Below are positions 6,907-14,785 of a stretch of DNA of 64,000 bases, one piece after another. Made by a program: the position numbers and the translations under genes. Source of the DNA: Parvularcula sp964556115 (GTDB taxonomy: Bacteria > Pseudomonadota > Alphaproteobacteria > Caulobacterales > Parvularculaceae); assembly GCA_964556115.1 (NCBI GenBank), contig CAZKVC010000002.1, positions 213,522 to 277,521 on the forward strand, given 5' to 3'. Position 1 is the first letter of the stretch. Each line of letters begins with the position of its first letter. A model generated the notes under the pieces. It did no database searches. It saw nothing but the letters and a program-made list of their open reading frames with translations, and was not told the origin of the DNA.

Positions 6907-8047
6907 CTTCGTCCTCCGAAAGCGGAAGCGTCAGCTGAAACATCGCCCCGCCCAGTCCTTCGTCCTGGTCGGCTGGTGGCACGTAACGCAGGGTTCCGCC
7001 ATGGCCTTCCGCGATGGTTCGGCAAATGGATAATCCTATCCCGAGGCCGTTCTCCTTGCTGCTGGAGAAGGGGTCGAAGAGGCTTCGCGACATCTCCTCC
7101 GAGACCCCCGGGCCGTTGTCGAGGACCTCGACCGTCACCGCATCACCGAGACGGGTTCGGATGAGCACCAGTCTCTCGGACTGCCCGGTCAGCGCATCGA
7201 GGGCGTTCTTGACGAGATTGACGAGAATCATGCGGATCTGGGTCGGATCACCGAAGACCAGCGCGTCTGAGGGCGCGCGGATCTCGATCACGGCCCTGCC
7301 GCGGTCGACGAGGCGGCAAAGCTCGACCGCGTTGTCGATGACCTCGTTCATGCGGAAGCTGCTGCGCTCGCCATCGGTGCGCTCGACCATTTCGCGGATG
7401 CGGCGGACGATATTGCCCGCGCGGGAAGCCTCGGCCCGGACCCGCTCGAAGGTCTGCCTGGCCTTTTCGGGCTCCCTCGTGAGCTGCTGCGCGGCTGCGG
7501 CGAGGAAGAGGTCGATGGCAGTGAGCGGCTGGTTCAGCTCGTGCGCCAACGCGGCTCCCATCTCGCTGACGGCGGAGTGCCGACCGATCAGCTCCAGCTG
7601 CTCCTGCAGGGTCTGGGTCCTTCGGCGCTCGGTCATCTCGTCGCTGAGGTCGCGGATGATGCCCACGAAATGGGCTTCGCCCTGATCCTCGAACTCACCG
7701 ACGGAGAGGTGCATCGGGAAGATCGTTCCGTCCGCCCTTCGACCCTCAGTCTGCCTGCCGATGCCGATGATCTGCGCGTCGCCGGTGGCAAGATAGTTGG
7801 CGATGTAGCCATCATGCGCCGATGCCGTACCGGGCGGCATCAGCATATGAACGTTTTTGCCCAGGACCTCCTCGGCGGCGTATCCGAAGATCCGCTCAGA
7901 CGCCTTGTTGTAAAGACGTACCTCGCCCGCGGCGGAGATCGAGATGATGCCGTCGACTGCGGTGTCGATCAGGGCGCGAAGCTGGTAATGCTCATACATG
8001 GCCGACGACCTTAGCGGTGTTTCGGGGTCTCGCGGAAGTCTCGGCAT
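6899..8047 (-). CDS. fixL: FixL-type heme oxygen-sensor histidine kinase
   Basis: The protein has a heme PAS domain (about 18-135) and a histidine kinase core. HDGYI contains the probable proximal heme ligand (H78), and IIGIGR contains the arginine equivalent to the oxygen-sensing Arg of rhizobial FixL (R98). GTIFPMHLSVGE is also typical of the FixL heme pocket. The phospho-accepting histidine is H169 in AHELNQPL, and DNGPG and GLGIGLSI form the ATP site. No membrane segment is seen, so it is a soluble FixL. The start at 8047 gives 382 aa; an ATG at 7999 (366 aa) is equally good. Confidence 0.94.
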   Translation of the reverse strand: MPRLPRDPETPLRSSAMYEHYQLRALIDTAVDGIISISAAGEVRLYNKASERIFGYAAEEVLGKNVHMLMPPGTASAHDGYIANYLATGDAQIIGIGRQTEGRRADGTIFPMHLSVGEFEDQGEAHFVGIIRDLSDEMTERRRTQTLQEQLELIGRHSAVSEMGAALAHELNQPLTAIDLFLAAAAQQLTREPEKARQTFERVRAEASRAGNIVRRIREMVERTDGERSSFRMNEVIDNAVELCRLVDRGRAVIEIRAPSDALVFGDPTQIRMILVNLVKNALDALTGQSERLVLIRTRLGDAVTVEVLDNGPGVSEEMSRSLFDPFSSSKENGLGIGLSICRTIAEGHGGTLRYVPPADQDEGLGGAMFQLTLPLSEDEDE

Positions 8048-8100
8048 GATGCTCCAGATCTGGCTGCAATCCGGGTTCCACCTGGCCGTGTCCGCTTTCC

Positions 8101-8114
8101 TTGCGGTCGCGCAC
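8101..8114. promoter_or_regulatory. Degenerate FixK/FNR-like site upstream of fixL
   Basis: TTGCGGTCGCGCAC resembles the ccoN box and contains the symmetric core TGCG-GTCG-CGCA, but ends CAC instead of CAA. It lies about 60 bp upstream of the fixL start at 8047, a distance like that at ccoN. If functional it would give feedback of the FixK-like protein on fixLJ. One mismatch at a key base makes it uncertain. Confidence 0.3.
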
Positions 8115-8154
8115 GGCCCGGGGGCCGTCCTGCGCGGCCGGCTGTCGCACTCTT

Positions 8155-8166
8155 CGACTAAGGTCG
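8155..8166. promoter_or_regulatory. CrbR-like dyad upstream of the symporter operon
   Basis: CGACTAAGGTCG is a near-perfect dyad (arms CGACC/GGTCG with one mismatch, central AA) located 72 bp before the start of the symporter small subunit. A nearly identical dyad, CGACCAAGGTCG, occurs in the acs/porin divergent promoter at 16770-16781. The shared TTCGAC(T/C)AAGGTCG and the shared physiology make it a candidate site for the LuxR-type regulator encoded at 14153-14782. Confidence 0.5.
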
Positions 8167-8238
8167 TCTGGCGAGAAGAGCGGGCGGAGGCGTAGTTTTT
8201 CCCTTGGACCCATCCGTCCTGCCAAAGGGAGAAGCGTC

Positions 8239-8553
8239 ATGAGTGCCACGACAATCAAGGCCGATCCGTCGAACCAGACTGTGGCCGACCCGCCGAAGAC
8301 TTCCTACTGGACCGAGAACCTTCGGCTCCTCGGGGGACTGTTGGCGATCTGGTTCACCGTCAGTTTCGGCTTCGGGATTCTGCTCAGGGATCTTCTGGAC
8401 AATGTCTCGATCCTCGGCGTTCCCGCCGGTTTCTGGTTCGCGCAGCAAGGTTCGATCTATATCTTCATTGGACTGATCTTCTACTATGCACGGGCCATCC
8501 ACAAAATCGAAAAACGTCACGGCGTCGATGACGATGACGAAGGAGGTGCGTGA
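8239..8553 (+). CDS. Sodium/solute symporter small subunit (DUF4212)
   Basis: This 104-aa membrane protein has two hydrophobic segments (about 30-50 and 65-87). It matches the DUF4212 small-subunit family: YWTENLRLLGGLLAIWF, SFGFGILL, then GFWFAQQGSIYIFIGLIFYYA and an acidic tail. Members sit directly upstream of VC_2705-type sodium/solute symporters, as here, and are thought to form a complex with them. GGGAG precedes the ATG by 8 bp. The stop overlaps the start of the large subunit (TGATG). Confidence 0.9.
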   Translation: MSATTIKADPSNQTVADPPKTSYWTENLRLLGGLLAIWFTVSFGFGILLRDLLDNVSILGVPAGFWFAQQGSIYIFIGLIFYYARAIHKIEKRHGVDDDDEGGA

Positions 8554-10334
8554 TGAGCGCCCAGGTTCTCACATATATTTTCGTCGGGGTTTCCTTTGCC
8601 CTCTATATCGGCATCGCCATCTGGAGCCGTGCCGGATCCACCAAGGAGTTCTACGTCGCCGGCGGCGGCGTGCATCCGGTGGCCAACGGCATGGCCACTG
8701 CGGCGGACTGGATGTCCGCAGCCTCGTTCATCTCAATGGCGGGGATCATCGCCTTTGCGGGTTATGACGGCTCGGTCTTCCTGATGGGCTGGACCGGCGG
8801 TTACGTGCTTCTCGCGCTGCTGCTCGCGCCCTACCTGCGGAAGTTCGGTCAGTTCACCGTGCCCGATTTCATCGGTGAGCGGTATTATTCGAAGGCCGCC
8901 CGCCTGGTCGCGGTCCTCTGCCTGATCGTCATCAGCTTCACCTATGTCGCCGGTCAGATGCGCGGCGTCGGTGTGGTCTTCTCGCACTTCCTCAATGTCG
9001 ACATCACCATGGGCGTCGTCTTCGGCATGATCGTCGTCTTCTTCTACGCCGTGCTCGGCGGAATGAAGGGCATCACCTACACCCAGGTCGCTCAGTACTG
9101 CGTGCTGATCTTCGCCTTCATGGTCCCTGCCATCTTCCTCTCCGTCATGGTGACGGGCAACCCGGTCCCGATGCTCGCTATCGGTTCGGAGGTTGGTGAC
9201 ACCGGCATGACGGTGCTGCAGCGCCTCGACGCCTCGCTCGTCGATCTGGGCTTCAATCCGTACACGCTGGGAAGCAAATCGGTGATCGACATCTTTGCCA
9301 TCACCATGGCCCTGATGGTCGGTACCGCAGGCCTGCCCCACGTCATCGTGCGCTTCTTCACGGTGCCCAAGGTTTCCGATGCGCGGAAGTCCGCCGGCTA
9401 CGCGCTGGTCTTCATCGCGCTCCTCTACGTTACGGTTCCCGCGGTGGCTTCGATCGGCCGCCTGAACTTCATCAATACGGTGAACGAGACGTCCTATGCG
9501 GAGGAGACGCCGGACTTCTTCAAATCCTTCGAGGGCAATGGTCTTTATGCCTTCGAAGACAAGAACGGCGACGGCAGGATCCAGTACGGCCCCGGCGAAG
9601 CGTTTGTCGGCGGCAAGCCGATCTTCACCGGCGAGCGCGGTGAGCTTGGAAACCGGCTGACCTCCAACGCTGACCCTGCCGTTGCGAACGAGGTCTATAT
9701 CGACAGGGACACTCTTGTCCTCGTCAACCCGGAGATGGCCAACCTTCCTGCCTGGGTCATCGCGCTGATGGCGGCTGGCGGTATCGCTGCAGCCCTTTCC
9801 ACCGCTGCCGGTCTTCTCCTCGTCATTTCTTCGGCTGTCAGCCACGACCTTCTGAAGAAGACGCTCAAGCCGGACATCACCGACAAGCAGGAGCTCTGGG
9901 CTGCCAGGGGTGCTGCGGTGGTGGCCATCACCATCGCCGGCTATTTCGGCATCAACCCGCCCGGCTTCGTCGCTCAAGTCGTCGCGCTCGCCTTCGGTCT
10001 GGCCGCATCCTCGCTCTTCCCGGCGATCATGATGGGCATCTTCTCGAAGTCGATGAACAAGGAAGGCGCCATTTCCGGCATGGTGGCGGGCCTCGCCTTC
10101 ACCAGCCTCTATATCGGCGCCTTCAAGTTCGGCTGGTTCGGCGACATTCCGAACACGGCGGACACATGGCTCTTCGGGATCTCGCCGGAAGGCATCGGCG
10201 CGGTCGGCATGCTGGTGAACTTCGCCGTCGCCTTCGGTGTCGCGTCTTTCACTGCCAAGACGCCCGACAGCGTCAAGGAAATGGTCGAGCGGATCAGGGT
10301 TCCCTCCGGTGCCGGAGCCGCCCACAGCCACTAA
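8553..10334 (+). CDS. Sodium/solute symporter large subunit (ActP-like, VC_2705 family)
   Basis: The 593-aa symporter belongs to the SSS family, with about thirteen membrane helices. It shows the family N-terminus (EFYVAGGG, VANGMATAADWMSAASFISMAG) and GYVLLALLLAPYLRKFGQFTVPDFIGERY. The pairing with DUF4212 and position next to acs and a CrbS-type kinase point to acetate or another short-chain monocarboxylate as substrate. A large extramembrane loop (about residues 310-390) carries DKNGDGRIQYG, which resembles a calcium-binding EF-hand loop. I start at the ATG at 8553 with AGGAGG 6 bp upstream, not the adjacent GTG. Confidence 0.88.
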   Translation: MSAQVLTYIFVGVSFALYIGIAIWSRAGSTKEFYVAGGGVHPVANGMATAADWMSAASFISMAGIIAFAGYDGSVFLMGWTGGYVLLALLLAPYLRKFGQFTVPDFIGERYYSKAARLVAVLCLIVISFTYVAGQMRGVGVVFSHFLNVDITMGVVFGMIVVFFYAVLGGMKGITYTQVAQYCVLIFAFMVPAIFLSVMVTGNPVPMLAIGSEVGDTGMTVLQRLDASLVDLGFNPYTLGSKSVIDIFAITMALMVGTAGLPHVIVRFFTVPKVSDARKSAGYALVFIALLYVTVPAVASIGRLNFINTVNETSYAEETPDFFKSFEGNGLYAFEDKNGDGRIQYGPGEAFVGGKPIFTGERGELGNRLTSNADPAVANEVYIDRDTLVLVNPEMANLPAWVIALMAAGGIAAALSTAAGLLLVISSAVSHDLLKKTLKPDITDKQELWAARGAAVVAITIAGYFGINPPGFVAQVVALAFGLAASSLFPAIMMGIFSKSMNKEGAISGMVAGLAFTSLYIGAFKFGWFGDIPNTADTWLFGISPEGIGAVGMLVNFAVAFGVASFTAKTPDSVKEMVERIRVPSGAGAAHSH

Positions 10335-10363
10335 GGCAAAAAGGCACGCGTCAAAAAAACGAG

Positions 10364-10390
10364 AAAGGCGGCGCTTCGGCGCCGCCTTTT
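10364..10390 (+). terminator. Rho-independent terminator after the symporter operon
   Basis: AAAGGCGGCGC-TTCG-GCGCCGCCTTT forms a long GC-rich stem with a stable TTCG tetraloop and ends in TTTT. It starts 30 bp after the symporter stop and separates that operon from the kinase gene. Confidence 0.93.
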
Positions 10391-10476
10391 GCTGTCGCAG
10401 GGGGCCGAACTTTACAAGGCCCAGGGTTCGGTGAACACTCCGGGCCCATAACGATAAGCCCGATAGGGAGGGCGCT

Positions 10477-13400
10477 ATGCCGACGATAACCGTCGGTGCC
10501 GGACTGGTCGTCTACGCCGCGGCGTTGTTCGCTGTCGGCTGGCTCGCGCGCAAGCGTCGCTTCGGCGGGCGCGGCGCGGTGCTCCTGACCGCCCTGTCGA
10601 TCGGGGTCTATTGCACCTCCTGGACCTTCTACGGGGCCGTGGGCACAGCCGTACGGACGGGTTGGGACTACCTGCCCATCTATCTGGGGCCGATCCTGGC
10701 CTTCACCATCGGCCTGCCATTGATCGAAAGAGCGGTCGCCCTGGGCAAGGGCCACGGCGCAACCTCGCTTCCCGACATGCTCTCCCGGCGCTTTGGCCGG
10801 TCGGGGCGCCTGGCCGCGCTGGTGACCGTGACCCTGGTGGTCGTCAGCATTCCCTATATCGCGCTGCAGCTGATCGCCGTGTCCTCGACCTTCGCGCATC
10901 TGACCGGCGCGGGAAGCACCCGCCCGCCGCTGCTGATCCTGACGGTGGCGCTGGTGCTGGCGGGCTTCGGCCTCGTCTTCGGGACCCGCAACCGCGATGT
11001 GACCCACGCCAATCCGGGCCTCGTCAGCGCCATGGCTTTCGACAGCGGCTTCAAGCTCCTCGCTTTTGCCGCCGTGGCCATCATCGGCGCGGGGCTGGCC
11101 GGGGGGCAGGGCAGTTTCGTCCTTCCCGGCCTTGGCGAAAGTTTTCAGGCGGACCGCTTTGTCCTTCTCACCCTCCTGTCGGGCTTCATGATGCTCTGTC
11201 TGCCGCGGCAGTTTCACATGACGGTGGTCGAGCCCGAAGGGCAGCGCGTGGTCCGGAAGGCTGCGCCGCTCGCGGTTCTCTACTTCGCGCTCTTCGCCCT
11301 TCTCGTGCCGCCCCTCGTGGGTGCGGGCAATGCCCTCCAGGCCGAAGCCGAGCCGGACCTTCTGGTGCTGGCGGTCCCACAGGCCCTGGGCCTCGATGTC
11401 CTGACGCTCATCGCCTTCACCGGAGGGTTCGCGGCTGCCGCGGGCATGGTCATCGTCGCAGGGGTGGCCCTGAGCACCATGGTGGCGAGCGATCTCGTCC
11501 TGCCTGCCCTGTCGAGGAAGGAGGGGACCGAAGCCTTCGGCTACGCCCTGACCATCCGGCGTCTTTCCCTCTGCGTTCTGATCTGCCTGGCAGCGCTCTT
11601 TGCACTGATTGTACCCGGCGGAGCTTTGCTGGCCGAGCTCGGTGTGGTCGCCTTCGCCGGGGCCGGGCAGCTCGCGCCGCTTCTCGTGGCGACGCTTTTC
11701 GTCACCCGGATCGACGAGCGCGCGGCGTTCCTGGCGCTGATCGCCGGGATGGCGGGGTGGATCGGTTTTGTTCTCGCGCCGGCCTTTTTTGCCGGCAGCC
11801 TGATCGACGTCAGCCGCATAGCTGCTGCAATCTTCCCGTTCCTCTCCGACGATTTCACCCGCGGGACGGTTCTCAGCCTTCTGATGAACACCGGCGTCAT
11901 GGTCGCGGTCGCGGCGATCTCGCCGGCAGCGCTGTCCACCAAGGAAGAGGCCGCGCACTTCGCCGCAATGGGCGCGGCAAGGCAGGTTTCGGGGCAAGTG
12001 CGCCTTCGCGATCTCGAGGCGCTATTGACCCGTATCATCGGCGAGGAAGATACTCAGCAGCTCCTCCGCCTGCACGGGCCCGCTGCGGAAGGCTTCGCCG
12101 ACGGGACGCTCGTAGCTGCGGCCGAAGCCAAGCTCAGCCGCGTCCTTGGAAACGCCTCGGCGCATATCCTCCTCAACCGGCTTCTCGTTCCCGGCAGGGT
12201 CGATGCGGGCGAGGTCCTGGTCCTGATGGGCGAAGCGTCCCGCGAGCTTCGCTTCAGCCAGGAGCTTCTCTCCGCGACCCTCGACAACCTCGCCGAAGGG
12301 GTGTCGGTGATCGACAAGGACGCGCGCCTCGTGGCGTGGAACAAAGCTTATACGGATCTTTTCCGCTATCCGCCCCAGCTCCTGGCCGTCGGCACCCATG
12401 TCGCCGAGCTTTTCCGTCACAACCGGCCTGACCTGACCGAGGCCGAAATCGCCAAGCGGGTGGCCGGCCTTCAGGATGGCAAGGTCCACAACTCCGAGAC
12501 CATCCTGCGTGACGGAAGGATTCTCCGTTTGCAGGGCCGCCCGGTGCCTGGGGGCGGCTATGTCACTTCGTTCTTCGACGTCACGGAGTACCGCGAGGCC
12601 GAGGCGGCCCTGGCGGAGAGCGAGCGGGCGACGAGGTTCTACACGGACAATATTCCTTTCCCGATCGCCTTCAGTGACCCCGGCGAGACCATCCGCTTTC
12701 ACAACAAGGCCTATGCCAGAATGGCCAGCGCGGAAGAGCAGGACCTGACCGGACGCTCTCTTCGACAGGTGCTGGGTGAACGGTATGCGCTTCGCGAGCC
12801 TTCGGTTGCCGGTGTCTTGCGCGGCGAGACCCAGCGCTTCGTTCTCGGTCCCGCAGAGATCGGCGGCAAGACGACGTGGCAGGTCACCTATGTGCCGCAG
12901 ACCACCGAAGGCGGGACGGTGCTGGGCTTTTTCGGCTTCTATCAGGACATCTCGAAAAGGCGCGCGGCGCAGGCGGCGCTCGAAGAGGCCAACCGGACCC
13001 TCGAAGCGCGGGTCGTCAGCCGCACGGCGCAGCTTCAGTCGGCCAATGAGGAAGCCGACAAGGCGCGGAAGGAAGCAGAGACCGCGAACAGGTCGAAAAC
13101 CCGCTTTCTCGCGGCGGCGAGCCATGACGTGCTTCAGCCGCTTAACGCCGCGCGCCTTTTCGCCTCGACCCTCGAAGACAGTCTTCCGGAGGAGACGGAC
13201 GACCAGGCGATGGCGCGAAAGATCGGGGCGGCGATCGTGTCCGCCGATACGCTGCTGCGCTCGCTTCTCAACCTGTCAAAGCTCGAAGCGGGCGGGGTCG
13301 ACCCGAAGAAGAAGGCCCTCGCTCTCGGGCCCTTCCTCGCCGGTATCGCCGACGAGTTTGCGCCCAGTGCAGCGGTCAAGGACCTGCGGTTGAAGGCAGT

Positions 13401-14181
13401 TGCGACATCGCTGGCGGCCTATACCGACCCCGGGCTCCTGCGCTCGGCGCTCCAGAACCTCGTCAGCAATGCCGTTCGGTACACCGACGAAGGCGGCATC
13501 CTCATCGGTGTCCGGCCGAGGGGAATGGAAGTCGTGCTGGAAGTCGTCGACACCGGGCGCGGGCTGTCGAGCGAGGAGATCCCCCTGATCTTCGACGAGT
13601 TTTCGAGGTTGCAGCGCGACCGCGACGTGGAAGGCGCTGGGCTCGGCCTCGCGACGGTGCGCCGGGTGGCCCAGCTCCTCGAGCATGAGATCGAGGTGTC
13701 CTCGGTGCCGGGACGGGGCACAATCTTCCGAGTCTACCTGCCGAAGGTCCTTATGGAGGAGGAGAGGCGGCCCGCCTCGCGAGGAGCGCAGCCCGACATG
13801 GCAGGGCAGCGCGTTCTCTGCGTCGACAATGACAGCGCCGTTCTCGAAGCCCTTCGGAGCCGCTTCGAGCGGTGGGGCGCGAAAACCGACGCCCACAGCA
13901 GCGTGGCCGCCGTCAGGACCGCCTTCACAAACGGTGCTCCGTCACCGGATCTTCTGATCCTCGACTACCAGTTGGACGGGGACGAGACCGGCCTCGATGT
14001 TCTGGACTTCTTCCGCAAGGAGCGGGGGGCTGACTGTCCGGCCATCGTCGTGACCGCCAGCCGCTCGCCCGAAACCGATGCGGCGATTGCGCAAAGAGGC
14101 GTTCCGATCCTGCCCAAGCCAGTGGAGCCGGCTTCCTTGCGGGCGCTGAGCGTCAGTCTTCTGAACGGTCGGAAGGCGTAA
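10477..14181 (+). CDS. crbS: Symporter-histidine kinase hybrid sensor (CrbS/MxtR type)
   Basis: This 1234-aa protein fuses a sodium/solute-symporter module to a kinase. Residues 1 to about 480 form roughly thirteen membrane helices of the SSS fold. Two PAS domains follow (about 590-710 and 715-840; NLAEGVSVIDKDARLVAWN and FHNKAYARM), then a short coiled segment. The HisKA domain has the phospho-histidine in AASHDVLQPL (about H882), followed by an ATPase domain (DTGRGL, GLGLATVRR). A C-terminal receiver has its aspartate near 1161 (LDYQLDG). This is the CrbS/MxtR architecture that controls acs and acetate use in gamma-proteobacteria. GGGAGG lies 6 bp before the ATG. The 3' end overlaps the convergent regulator gene by 29 bp. 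Confidence 0.92.
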   Translation: MPTITVGAGLVVYAAALFAVGWLARKRRFGGRGAVLLTALSIGVYCTSWTFYGAVGTAVRTGWDYLPIYLGPILAFTIGLPLIERAVALGKGHGATSLPDMLSRRFGRSGRLAALVTVTLVVVSIPYIALQLIAVSSTFAHLTGAGSTRPPLLILTVALVLAGFGLVFGTRNRDVTHANPGLVSAMAFDSGFKLLAFAAVAIIGAGLAGGQGSFVLPGLGESFQADRFVLLTLLSGFMMLCLPRQFHMTVVEPEGQRVVRKAAPLAVLYFALFALLVPPLVGAGNALQAEAEPDLLVLAVPQALGLDVLTLIAFTGGFAAAAGMVIVAGVALSTMVASDLVLPALSRKEGTEAFGYALTIRRLSLCVLICLAALFALIVPGGALLAELGVVAFAGAGQLAPLLVATLFVTRIDERAAFLALIAGMAGWIGFVLAPAFFAGSLIDVSRIAAAIFPFLSDDFTRGTVLSLLMNTGVMVAVAAISPAALSTKEEAAHFAAMGAARQVSGQVRLRDLEALLTRIIGEEDTQQLLRLHGPAAEGFADGTLVAAAEAKLSRVLGNASAHILLNRLLVPGRVDAGEVLVLMGEASRELRFSQELLSATLDNLAEGVSVIDKDARLVAWNKAYTDLFRYPPQLLAVGTHVAELFRHNRPDLTEAEIAKRVAGLQDGKVHNSETILRDGRILRLQGRPVPGGGYVTSFFDVTEYREAEAALAESERATRFYTDNIPFPIAFSDPGETIRFHNKAYARMASAEEQDLTGRSLRQVLGERYALREPSVAGVLRGETQRFVLGPAEIGGKTTWQVTYVPQTTEGGTVLGFFGFYQDISKRRAAQAALEEANRTLEARVVSRTAQLQSANEEADKARKEAETANRSKTRFLAAASHDVLQPLNAARLFASTLEDSLPEETDDQAMARKIGAAIVSADTLLRSLLNLSKLEAGGVDPKKKALALGPFLAGIADEFAPSAAVKDLRLKAVATSLAAYTDPGLLRSALQNLVSNAVRYTDEGGILIGVRPRGMEVVLEVVDTGRGLSSEEIPLIFDEFSRLQRDRDVEGAGLGLATVRRVAQLLEHEIEVSSVPGRGTIFRVYLPKVLMEEERRPASRGAQPDMAGQRVLCVDNDSAVLEALRSRFERWGAKTDAHSSVAAVRTAFTNGAPSPDLLILDYQLDGDETGLDVLDFFRKERGADCPAIVVTASRSPETDAAIAQRGVPILPKPVEPASLRALSVSLLNGRKA

Positions 14182-14782
14182 CGTCGAGGGAGCGCGCAAG
14201 CAGCGCAGCCTGTGTTCTCGTCTGTACGCCGATCTTCTGCATCACGGCGGTCATATGCGCTTTGACCGTCGCTTCGGAGATGCTCATCTCATAGGCGATC
14301 TGCTTGTTCAGAAGCCCGTCGCGCACATGCAGCAGCACCTTGAGCTGCGCCGGAGTGAGGCTGCGCAGGGCGCGGTCGTCCTCGATCTCCTCCGGCTCCT
14401 CGGGAAACCAGGTCCCGCCGTCCAGGACCGATTCGATCGCCTCGCGGATAGCGCTGAGTTCGGATGCCTTGGGCACGAAACCCGAGGCGCCGAGGCTGGC
14501 GGCGCGGGAGCCGATCTGCGGGGCGACATCGCCGGAGACAACGACCACCGGAACCGCGGGAAAGCGGCTGCGCACTTCGAGAAGGCCCGCAAGGCCCTGG
14601 CTGTCCGGCATGTGAAGGTCGAGGGTCAGAAGCCCGACCGGGCCTTCCGCCAACGCCGCGATGGCGCCGCGCAAGGTCTCACGTTCGACGATCTGCCTGT
14701 CCGGCGCAGCCTTTCGCACCGCCTGCAGAAGGGCGGTGCGGAAAAGCGGATGATCATCGGCCACGACGATGGGTGCTGGCAT
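14153..14782 (-). CDS. crbR: LuxR-family response regulator (CrbR/ErdR type)
   Basis: This is a 209-aa regulator with an N-terminal receiver (VADDHPLFR, phospho-aspartate in LTLDLHMPDSQG, lysine in FVPKAS) and a C-terminal LuxR helix-turn-helix (LTPAQLKVLLHVRDGLLNKQIA, EATVKAHMTAVMQKIGV). It starts 3 bp after the acs stop and so is the second gene of an acs-crbR operon. It is convergent with the hybrid kinase gene, its probable partner. In Pseudomonas and Vibrio the orthologous CrbS/CrbR pair activates acs. The symbol is assigned from architecture and context. Confidence 0.87.
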   Translation of the reverse strand: MPAPIVVADDHPLFRTALLQAVRKAAPDRQIVERETLRGAIAALAEGPVGLLTLDLHMPDSQGLAGLLEVRSRFPAVPVVVVSGDVAPQIGSRAASLGASGFVPKASELSAIREAIESVLDGGTWFPEEPEEIEDDRALRSLTPAQLKVLLHVRDGLLNKQIAYEMSISEATVKAHMTAVMQKIGVQTRTQAALLARSLDVTPSDRSED

Positions 14783-14785
14783 GAA

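Noticed and set aside
8003..8014. Third CrbR-like site near fixL (CTAAGGTCG on the minus strand)
   Set aside because: Only one half of the dyad is present and it lies at the fixL start region, with no acetate link.
10351..11997. Long open frame of 548 codons opposite the symporter-kinase gene
   Set aside because: It is the antisense of a clear gene in GC-rich DNA; the protein is full of R, G, H and Q with no recognisable domain.
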